Below are positions 7,346 through 13,274 of a stretch of DNA of 27,911 nucleotides, in pieces. Where the stretch lies: the IMG/VR virus record IMGVR_UViG_3300025122_000114, positions 1 through 27,911 of that record; one strand, 5' to 3'. The DNA comes from a virus. A program made the position numbers and the translations under genes. Every line of letters starts with the position of its first letter. Positions within the stretch are counted from its first letter, which is position 1. Under the pieces are notes generated by a model. It made no database searches. It was given only the letters and a program-made list of their open reading frames with translations, and was not told the DNA's origin.

Positions 7346-8530
7346 CCTAAATCTGTTGGCAGTAGTAGCTAGCTCTGCGACAAGAGCGTCCCGTCGGGCT
7401 ATCCGAGCCGGAATCTCATGCGGCAGTTCAACGCGGCGATGATAATAATTGGAAACTTGAGGTGAGGGAAGCCCCTGGTTCTGCGCAGCGAGTTCGTCTT
7501 GCGCATACTGAGCTTTAGAGTCCATCTTAAGTTTCTCATCGATCTTTATTACCTCGCGATAAAACTGCTTAAGCGACTGAATAGTCTGACCACTATCATG
7601 AGCGTATTGAACCGCCCACAGAAGGGCCCACACCTCATTCTTGTCCGTCTTCTCGTTCTGCGCAGCAACTGCGCGCATGGTAGTATCAATTAAATCAGAA
7701 GCCCTAGACATTTCGGCAGTGTCGTAGCAACTATGAGCCATGTCAAAAGCATCATTCCCAATTCTATAAAAAATATCTAAATCCTTGGACCTAAAACTAA
7801 AGGGAGTCTGTACGTCCTCGGCATTCGGTCCCACCTTCTGAACGACCCCCATGGTCATCTTGGTAATTAATTCATTATCTTTCATGCGAGAAATATCCCC
7901 TTTAGTGTGTAGTTTGGTCGCGGCGCCAGACTTTTGATATTTCTGTGCACGGGTCTCCACCCAAACACTAAGAGGGGTGGGCTCAGCATGGCGTCTCTCT
8001 TGGGCCTTAAGGGGGCAGCCCCCATTATAACTTAGAAAAAACTTACGTAGATCATTAGAGGTGATTTCCTCTACAACTGCGACTGAAATTAGGGCGCCCG
8101 TGTTAAGCAGGTCACGCACACGCTGCGGTAGTTCATCAAAAGTGTGATTTGCGATTGTGTGCGTTTTGCCATCTGCGTCGCTCATGGTGCCCTTATAGTG
8201 TATATCGTTGCTCGCGAATTCATTCAAACAGAAGGTACGATTCTGGCCGTCCAATGACAAATATTTATATCCGGCGCTCGAGATGTCCTGAAAATATTCA
8301 TGCGAACGATTATCAGAGGGGTCCATCGCCTGACTGTACTCCAAACATGCGGCGACATCTGCCACCACAATATTCTGGTGTCGGACCCAGTTTTGAGAAA
8401 GACTGTGTAGATACTCTCTCTTATCTGCAAGATCCCAAACCTTGCGGCGCTGGAATCTCTTGTCTACTTTTACAGTAGCGTCATTAAACTTTCTTACGAA
8501 AGATCGTAAAGACATTGGTGGTTTACTCAT
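7331..8530 (-). CDS. DUF262-type (GmrSD/ParB-like fold) protein
   Basis: A 399-residue protein. Its N-terminal half fits the DUF262 family, known from the GmrS half of GmrSD type IV restriction enzymes and related ParB-fold proteins. It has KRFQRRKVW at about 24-32 (family 'fQR.yvW'), YLSLDGQNRTFCLNEF at about 90-105 (family 'lDGqQRl.tl..f'), and FFLSYNGGCPLKAQERRHA at 164-182 (family 'F.riN.gg.pL...E.r.a'). The C-terminal half is helical and unassigned; I see no HNH nuclease motif. In GmrSD this domain binds or hydrolyses nucleotides. In a phage it could serve modification, anti-restriction or nucleotide-sensing functions, none shown. A direct repeat flanks it on both sides. GAGAGG lies upstream of the ATG. 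Confidence 0.75.
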   Translation of the reverse strand: MSKPPMSLRSFVRKFNDATVKVDKRFQRRKVWDLADKREYLHSLSQNWVRHQNIVVADVAACLEYSQAMDPSDNRSHEYFQDISSAGYKYLSLDGQNRTFCLNEFASNDIHYKGTMSDADGKTHTIANHTFDELPQRVRDLLNTGALISVAVVEEITSNDLRKFFLSYNGGCPLKAQERRHAEPTPLSVWVETRAQKYQKSGAATKLHTKGDISRMKDNELITKMTMGVVQKVGPNAEDVQTPFSFRSKDLDIFYRIGNDAFDMAHSCYDTAEMSRASDLIDTTMRAVAAQNEKTDKNEVWALLWAVQYAHDSGQTIQSLKQFYREVIKIDEKLKMDSKAQYAQDELAAQNQGLPSPQVSNYYHRRVELPHEIPARIARRDALVAELATTANRFRLTLK

Positions 8531-8548
8531 TTTATTTTCCTCTCTATA

Positions 8549-8599
8549 TTATGAAACGATTACGATGCCAGCTTTCTTAAGCGCCAACAGTGAAATCAT
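8549..8599 (-). other. Possible 16-codon leader ORF (low support)
   Basis: In the 119-base gap before the DUF262-type gene an ATG opens a frame reading MISLLALKKAGIVIVS then TAA. It has no good ribosome site and may be chance. If translated it would be a short hydrophobic-basic peptide ending 18 bases before the DUF262-type ATG. Confidence 0.15.
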
Positions 8600-8608
8600 A
8601 AGTAAAGG

Positions 8609-8642
8609 TGAGACCCCTGATAACCCTAGGCCTCCCTGTGGG
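8609..8642 (-). repeat. 34-base direct repeat, copy 2 (between gp32-like and DUF262 genes)
   Basis: Matches 7275-7308 at 31 of 34 positions. It begins just after the stop of the gp32-like gene and is preceded by a run of C residues. No convincing promoter lies in front of this copy, unlike copy 1. Confidence 0.85.
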
Positions 8643-8649
8643 GGGGAGA

Positions 8650-9420
8650 TTAGAGAGAGCCCAGCTCTGCGAAAGCCTCGTCGACTGCATTGGTTTCAGT
8701 ATCAGTCTTACCATACTTCTGCGTTTCGGTGCTAACAGACTCCGGGTCGTCTACCTGAGAATTTACAAAATTCTTGAGAATAGTTTGAACATCGTCTGTC
8801 GTCTTGCGATCAAACAGCCCGCTGAATTCGGGAATGCTATCCAGAAGCTCTGCACACTTTTCGGGTGTCATCTCTTCACATAAAGGGGAAGATCGTCGGC
8901 GAGGCACAAGCTTCGTCTGCGGGAAGGAAGCTCCCGGGGGCTTTCCATAAGTCATCTGAAGATCAGTGCCTGTCTCGGTGTCGGTGATATCACCATATTC
9001 CGGGTTAAGCACGAGCGTCAGAAGGTTCTCATAGGCAGTCTTGCCATAGCCCCATACACGCACACCCTTCTCTTCCTCACCGCGAACCATCACGGGGCTG
9101 AAGAAGCGCTGTCGTACAAAGAGAGACTTCGCAGTCTTCTTACTATGCTCGTCGTTGTTGTCAACGCCTTCGCGCCAGAGGAACGAAGCATACTCGCACA
9201 CAGGACACTCGTCACTGAAGTTACGCTTGGGACATAGGAAACCGCCCTTCTCAACATTGTAGTGAAACCACATTTCCTTGAAAGGGTCTCCGTCCGCTGT
9301 TGGAACGATTCTAATAGTCTGGTCCCCATCCTCGGGGCGCCAGAAAGTGTCATTTGAGGAGTTTCCGTCTCCACGTAGTGACGAGAGCTTTTCTCTCATC
9401 TTATCTAAATTAATACCCAT
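8650..9420 (-). CDS. gp32-type single-stranded DNA-binding protein
   Basis: A 256-residue protein built like T4 gp32. A short basic N-terminal segment (about 1-16, KMREKLSSLRG) is followed by an OB-fold core with a zinc site His53, Cys63, Cys72, Cys75; T4 gp32 uses His-Cys-Cys-Cys with closely similar spacing. The Asp/Thr/Glu-rich C-terminus ends DEAFAELGSL, the type of acidic tail that recruits helicase, polymerase and recombinase. It would coat single strands at the fork and during RecA-driven recombination. Ribosome site AAGGAG before ATG 9420. A promoter inside the preceding gene (9664-9691) could raise its expression above that of its neighbours. Confidence 0.9.
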   Translation of the reverse strand: MGINLDKMREKLSSLRGDGNSSNDTFWRPEDGDQTIRIVPTADGDPFKEMWFHYNVEKGGFLCPKRNFSDECPVCEYASFLWREGVDNNDEHSKKTAKSLFVRQRFFSPVMVRGEEEKGVRVWGYGKTAYENLLTLVLNPEYGDITDTETGTDLQMTYGKPPGASFPQTKLVPRRRSSPLCEEMTPEKCAELLDSIPEFSGLFDRKTTDDVQTILKNFVNSQVDDPESVSTETQKYGKTDTETNAVDEAFAELGSL

Positions 9421-9454
9421 TTTTTTATCTCCTTATAGTTGGGTTAAAGTACGA

Positions 9455-10306
9455 TCAGCTAATATCCTGATCGTCTAAAAGTTCTGCATATGATTGTACC
9501 ATAGATGAATACTTAATGCAATAACAATATTTTTGTTCGTAGGTGGTTTTAAAAACTCCGTAAGAAATGTTCATGCCGTCATTGACCTTGGACTTAACAT
9601 AGTTCGTTATTGTCTTGAATAACGAACCGTTGCTCTCCAACTCTTCCTCATTGATACCATAATAGTATACCACATCTCTCACTCCTGTCAAGTCATAAAA
9701 CCATTTTTCTTGTTCTTTTTCCACGTCCACAATTCCGATTGTAGCAATGCGACTGAGGTTGGAGGGAGCGATAAAGCTGCCCAAAACAGGCTCCGTATTT
9801 TTAAACACGTTAATCATGTGCACGGTGTTAACAATTGCCTGATTGAGCACGTCGTAATAGCCCAGGATGGGCACGTCGCCAATCCCCTTCTCCACCATTT
9901 GATTGTCAAGCAACCAGATAGAGTCCACGAGGCCTGAGCGGGCATACTCTTGCAAAACATTTCTTACAATTTTTTCTTGCTTTTTTTGCACTTCGCTAGC
10001 CAAGGTCAAGTCGGGTTGGATGTAAAGGATGGTGATATCATTATTTTTAAGTTGCTCCAGAAGTCGCAAAATTCCCCCAGAAATCTGGCCGGCACCACAA
10101 ACGACCACATAAAGATCTTCATCACTAAATTTAAGTTTACGTTTAAGATTGGGAAAATGAGTATCATAATCTTCGTGAGTTTTTCTTTTTTTTATAGTGA
10201 TGTCGGCTTGTTTTTCCACATCAATCCCATATGTATCATACTGAGGGAATTTACCAAATGCCCGCGCAATGCTGCAGCCGGCTTTTCCAAGACCCACAAG
10301 TATCAC
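9455..10306 (-). CDS. FtsZ/tubulin-like protein with degenerate nucleotide loop
   Basis: A 283-residue protein whose order of elements follows the FtsZ/tubulin fold. It starts ILVGLGKAGCSIARAF (first nucleotide-binding turn), then YGIDVEKQA (FtsZ 'vNTDaq'). YVVVCGAGQISGGIL at 66-80 stands where FtsZ has 'iTaGmGGGTGtGaapv'. ILYIQPDLTLASEVQKKQE stands where FtsZ has 'vtkPF.fEg..r...a', followed by SIWLLDNQMVEK ('liviPNdrll') and a long helix with VLNQAIVNTVHMI. The G-rich tubulin signature is altered, so GTP hydrolysis or polymerisation may be lost or changed. The C-terminal domain (about 190-283) is shorter than in FtsZ. The start is GTG, overlapping the upstream stop (GTGA), so it is translationally coupled to the MazG-like gene. 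Confidence 0.68.
   Translation of the reverse strand: MILVGLGKAGCSIARAFGKFPQYDTYGIDVEKQADITIKKRKTHEDYDTHFPNLKRKLKFSDEDLYVVVCGAGQISGGILRLLEQLKNNDITILYIQPDLTLASEVQKKQEKIVRNVLQEYARSGLVDSIWLLDNQMVEKGIGDVPILGYYDVLNQAIVNTVHMINVFKNTEPVLGSFIAPSNLSRIATIGIVDVEKEQEKWFYDLTGVRDVVYYYGINEEELESNGSLFKTITNYVKSKVNDGMNISYGVFKTTYEQKYCYCIKYSSMVQSYAELLDDQDIS
9664..9691 (-). promoter_or_regulatory. Intragenic sigma-70-type promoter upstream of the gp32-like gene
   Basis: TTGACA (9686-9691), 16-base spacer, TATACT (9664-9669), inside the coding sequence of the tubulin-like gene (residues around YDLTGVRDVVYYYG). RNA would start near 9657, giving a leader of roughly 235 bases to the gp32-like ATG. Confidence 0.6.
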
Positions 10307-10626
10307 TCGTCCTCAACCCACTCTAAAATAAACCCCATTTCAAAGCCGCCGCGGGAAACACGCTTTGCGGTGGCTTCCGCTAAAATTGTACGCTCGTGAA
10401 TACCAAGCCGATTGCACAGAAAGTTCATTACTTCCATTATATCTGCCGCTTCTTGAGCACACGGATTCTCTACAAACTCCATCACTTCTTCTTGGAGTTT
10501 CCGCATAGCATAATCTTGGAGGCGCATGCCGCTTTCTTGGCGGACTTGAAAATCTTTTCCCGATTCTTGGATAATCTCTGGGATGCGGTCGCGGACCAGT
10601 TTATGGTATAATTTCTTCTCTTTCAT
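10303..10626 (-). CDS. MazG-like all-alpha NTP pyrophosphohydrolase
   Basis: A 107-residue protein. It begins with KLYHKLVRDRIPEII, the typical start of phage and archaeal MazG-like proteins annotated near phosphoribosyl-ATP pyrophosphohydrolase. The metal-binding helix pair follows as KLQEEVMEF (EExxEF type) and EAADIMEVM (ExxD type). The family hydrolyses nucleoside triphosphates to monophosphates; phage members have been linked to nucleotide pool cleaning or alarmone effects. It overlaps the polymerase stop (ATGA) and the tubulin-like start (GTGA), so the three form one tightly coupled unit. The C-terminal GGFEMGFILEWVEDE is also usual in this subgroup. Confidence 0.86.
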   Translation of the reverse strand: MKEKKLYHKLVRDRIPEIIQESGKDFQVRQESGMRLQDYAMRKLQEEVMEFVENPCAQEAADIMEVMNFLCNRLGIHERTILAEATAKRVSRGGFEMGFILEWVEDE

Positions 10627-11810
10627 AGTCTTAGTTCTTTCATCTCTCCGAGGTTTCTCCCAGCGGAGACGTTAACCTTGAACATATCATAGCGCGTTTT
10701 CTTGAATGTGTCAAGTAAATCTAATATTTCGTAGCGATCCTCTTCCGCGAGGTCAATGTATACAGCATCATGAATTAAAAATGCGATGTTGCTCTTTCTC
10801 CCCTTCAAAAGCTCATAGACTTTGTAAGCCTGCTCATGCACCATATCAATTGTGGTGCTTTGCACGATGTAATTGAGAGCATGATGCTCGTCTACGTTCT
10901 CTATTATTCTACCATAATCTGTCTCAATTTTACAGCCATCCCAGTACTTATTTCGCACTAAATCCTTGTTATAGAGGCGCCCTAACTGCTTGTTTTCCTT
11001 ACTAGAATACAGCCACGCGAAGGTTTTGACCTTGGCTTCCTCTCGGGTCAGCTTACTATCAAAAACGTTCTTCACATTCCAATCGTGGATGTCATTCTTG
11101 GGTTGCTCTACGCCAGCAAGGGCCAAAAGCATACGTAACTCCGCTGCATTAAAATCTAATTCTACAAGCCAATCATTCTGCGGTCCGACACATGCCCGAT
11201 ACTCCTTATTCATAGTTAGAATAGGAAAACTGTTGGGACTTGTGGCGAGACGGCCAGTGACAGTGCCCCATGGATTATAGTCACATATAGGTTTCACTGT
11301 CTGTAGAGTACGATGAAAGTTCTTCCCCCGAACTGAACTTAAAAGATGCTTAATGGGATCTATATCAATACTTAAAGGCTGCGCGCGAATCGTGCTAAGC
11401 ATTTCTATAAGATTATAGGTAAGCTGATAGTTCTTAGGTCGCGGATAAGTGTCCAAAACGTGTTCTGTAATTTTATTTTTCGCATTTAAGTACTCGAACA
11501 AAAAATACTCGGGTAGCACATCATAAAAACAATTCTCGTTCAACGAAAGTTGAGCCGTATTGAAAGCCTTGAGACAGGATTTAAGAGTGTTTTTAATTTC
11601 CTCCCAGTCCTGCTTCATATCTTCCGGACAAGCGTCTGTGAGGGAGGATCCGTGGCTGTAAATACGCCCCAATTCGTACTGTCTTCCTGGTAAGCGCGCG
11701 GAGTATTCCCAAGTGCTGCCTTCCGAAGGCAAAGGGGAAGTAGAGTTAATCAAATTGTCTGCATAATAGCCAACACAATCAGATTTATGATCCAACAGTT
11801 GAAAATACAA
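10623..11810 (-). CDS. polA: Short family A (Pol I type) DNA polymerase, no exonuclease domain
   Basis: A 395-residue polymerase, clearly shorter than a Klenow-type enzyme (about 600). It shows TGRLATSPNSFPI at 185-197, motif A VELDFNAAELR at 216-226 (canonical 'DYSQIELR'), motif B R256-x3-K260-x3-F264-x3-Y268, the Q-helix-like NYIVQSTTIDMV at about 313-324, and motif C IHDAVYID with His347-Asp348. The usual Glu after that Asp is Ala349. Both glycines after Phe264 and Tyr268 in motif B are replaced (Ala, Ser). No 3'-5' exonuclease motifs are present; the N-terminal 170 residues are unassigned. The start codon is TTG, set by AGGAG at 11816-11820. Two promoters lie upstream inside the preceding gene. 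Confidence 0.85.
   Translation of the reverse strand: MYFQLLDHKSDCVGYYADNLINSTSPLPSEGSTWEYSARLPGRQYELGRIYSHGSSLTDACPEDMKQDWEEIKNTLKSCLKAFNTAQLSLNENCFYDVLPEYFLFEYLNAKNKITEHVLDTYPRPKNYQLTYNLIEMLSTIRAQPLSIDIDPIKHLLSSVRGKNFHRTLQTVKPICDYNPWGTVTGRLATSPNSFPILTMNKEYRACVGPQNDWLVELDFNAAELRMLLALAGVEQPKNDIHDWNVKNVFDSKLTREEAKVKTFAWLYSSKENKQLGRLYNKDLVRNKYWDGCKIETDYGRIIENVDEHHALNYIVQSTTIDMVHEQAYKVYELLKGRKSNIAFLIHDAVYIDLAEEDRYEILDLLDTFKKTRYDMFKVNVSAGRNLGEMKELRL
10686..10714 (-). promoter_or_regulatory. Strong sigma-70-type promoter before the MazG-like gene
   Basis: TTGACA (10709-10714), 17-base spacer, TATGAT (10686-10691; five of six), inside the 3' end of the polymerase gene. RNA would start near 10679, about 50 bases before the MazG-like ATG, and would include the tubulin-like and gp32-like genes. 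Confidence 0.72.
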
Positions 11811-11815
11811 GAACT

Positions 11816-11820
11816 CTCCT
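11816..11820 (-). promoter_or_regulatory. Ribosome binding site supporting a TTG start for polA
   Basis: AGGAG on the minus strand lies 5 bases before the TTG at 11808-11810, and overlaps the stop of the upstream gene. No ATG or GTG with a comparable site lies nearby in frame. Confidence 0.6.
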
Positions 11821-13267
11821 AAGTAGAACGTGATACGAGCAAGTCTTTCACTGATCCTATTGTAACGGAAGCATTTTCCTCTGTCAAGTACTTTCGGAAG
11901 ATTCTTTCGTCATATAGATATGGCTTGAATAAGTTATGAACCGTGATTACGCCCTGGAGGGGCCCATATGCATTGGCCATTTCCAAGGCTCGTTGGAGGA
12001 GCTTTGCTTTGTTCCCGTATATAACACCCGTTTCGCGAGAGCGACAATCATAATAAAACGAAAGCCAAAAAGCCAATCCTAAAGCCGTCGTCTGATCGGG
12101 GTCTGCCTTTTGACGCACTGCAACAGTCCTAAATGATGGAGTGGGGCACCGAACGGTACCCGGGATGCTCTCTACAATGCGAGGGTTAGCTTCGGCAAAC
12201 TCATTCCATTTGCGCATAAGATGACTCATAAGAAGGGATACATCTAAAGTATATGTGCGGTCATAATAGGTGTCAAAAAAGCCTCCCAGCATCGCCCCTT
12301 TATTACCCGGGTCGGTCACGGCGGGGTCATAGGCGACCCCCATTACGCGGGCGTACCACTTTGTCACCATCGGTATGGAATATACATCAGCGAATATGCG
12401 CCACGGTCCATTCCGATCCACCCAAAACCCATATTTTCGGGCTGCCTTCACAAAATACCGAAAATTGGGGTCGGTTAAGTACGATTGATATTTCATCAAA
12501 TCGTCCGCATACGACTCTTTGGCAATTTCAATGGCAAGTCCAGACACCAAAGGAGTCATCGGCGACGATAAAACAACGCCAGTCAAAGTAATGGGCGCCG
12601 GGTAGATGCCGCTCCCCATAAAATCAATAAGGGCGGCGGCATAATCTTTAAAAGTTACAATAGTGTTAAATTTTCTCTTATCTATGGCGTGAAGATAACC
12701 ATTAAAGTTTTGAAATAGTAGATCTATAACACGACGATAACCATTTTCATAATTATACCACCCCGCCTTAGCCTCAATCTGTGAATAAACACTATTATCT
12801 CGGTCTATCGCATTAATGTCGCCGGCAATCTTTAAATTTCTTTTGAGAAGCTCATATCCTTCTGCTACAAAATCAAACACAAACACATTCGAACTCGCAA
12901 TCTGCACATAGAGGTCGTCCGCCTTTTTGGGTACGATAGCATTTTGAAAGCGATCTACTCTGCCATAAAAATTCTTATCGTAAAGTGTATCAATGGGCCG
13001 TATTCCCTTGGTTTTTCCTTCCCAATACCCAATTTCCCATTTCTCGCCGGCGGTAAAATAGTCAGCCTCTTTATAGCGAAGTCGCTCATAAAAATTGATA
13101 ACGAGCGGGTTTGTGTTATTGCCCATCGGAAGTTCCCCATAGGGATATCCCACAGGTAAGGGCTCTTCCTCCAGCATGTGCTCGCGAGCAAACTCCTCTA
13201 TGAGTTCGTCAGTACCCGGTGAAAAGTCGGTAAATAACTCTGGTTTACTAATTTCATCAACAGACAT
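11819..13267 (-). CDS. Large unknown protein at the late/early junction
   Basis: A 482-residue protein that I do not recognise. It has no signal peptide or clear membrane helix and is rich in Tyr, Phe and Trp (for example ADYFTAGEKWEIGYWEGKTK near 68-87). A long region has the mixed composition common in virion structural proteins. It follows the hub-like gene by 7 bases with GGAGG upstream, so it is probably translated as the last gene of the tail module and may be a baseplate or neck component. Two near-consensus promoters for the replication genes lie inside its 3' part, which marks it as the boundary between modules. Confidence 0.82.
   Translation of the reverse strand: MSVDEISKPELFTDFSPGTDELIEEFAREHMLEEEPLPVGYPYGELPMGNNTNPLVINFYERLRYKEADYFTAGEKWEIGYWEGKTKGIRPIDTLYDKNFYGRVDRFQNAIVPKKADDLYVQIASSNVFVFDFVAEGYELLKRNLKIAGDINAIDRDNSVYSQIEAKAGWYNYENGYRRVIDLLFQNFNGYLHAIDKRKFNTIVTFKDYAAALIDFMGSGIYPAPITLTGVVLSSPMTPLVSGLAIEIAKESYADDLMKYQSYLTDPNFRYFVKAARKYGFWVDRNGPWRIFADVYSIPMVTKWYARVMGVAYDPAVTDPGNKGAMLGGFFDTYYDRTYTLDVSLLMSHLMRKWNEFAEANPRIVESIPGTVRCPTPSFRTVAVRQKADPDQTTALGLAFWLSFYYDCRSRETGVIYGNKAKLLQRALEMANAYGPLQGVITVHNLFKPYLYDERIFRKYLTEENASVTIGSVKDLLVSRST
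11859..11887 (-). promoter_or_regulatory. Strong sigma-70-type promoter before polA
   Basis: TTGACA (11882-11887), 17-base spacer, TACAAT (11859-11864; five of six). It lies inside the final codons of the 482-residue gene, with RNA start expected near 11852, about 40 bases before the TTG start of polA. Confidence 0.75.
12248..12276 (-). promoter_or_regulatory. Intragenic sigma-70-type promoter, about 390 bases upstream of the polA promoter
   Basis: TTGACA (12271-12276), 17-base spacer, TATACT (12248-12253), inside the 482-residue gene (codons for FFDTYYDRTYTLDV). It is the first promoter of the early set when reading along the minus strand. It could fire in tandem with 11859-11887, or be coding coincidence. 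Confidence 0.5.
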
Positions 13268-13274
13268 ATTTTAA

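Noticed and set aside
8253-8275. TATTTATA on the plus strand (a T4 late box, TATAAATA, on the minus strand)
   Set aside because: It lies in the middle of the DUF262-type gene with no late gene behind it, so it is probably chance.
8609-8642. The 34-base repeats as a CRISPR remnant
   Set aside because: Only two copies, 1,334 bases apart with a full gene between them; no spacer array or cas gene.
9150-9180. TTGACA word in the gp32-like gene
   Set aside because: The only -10-like word (CATAGT) is 11 bases away, too close for a sigma-70 promoter.
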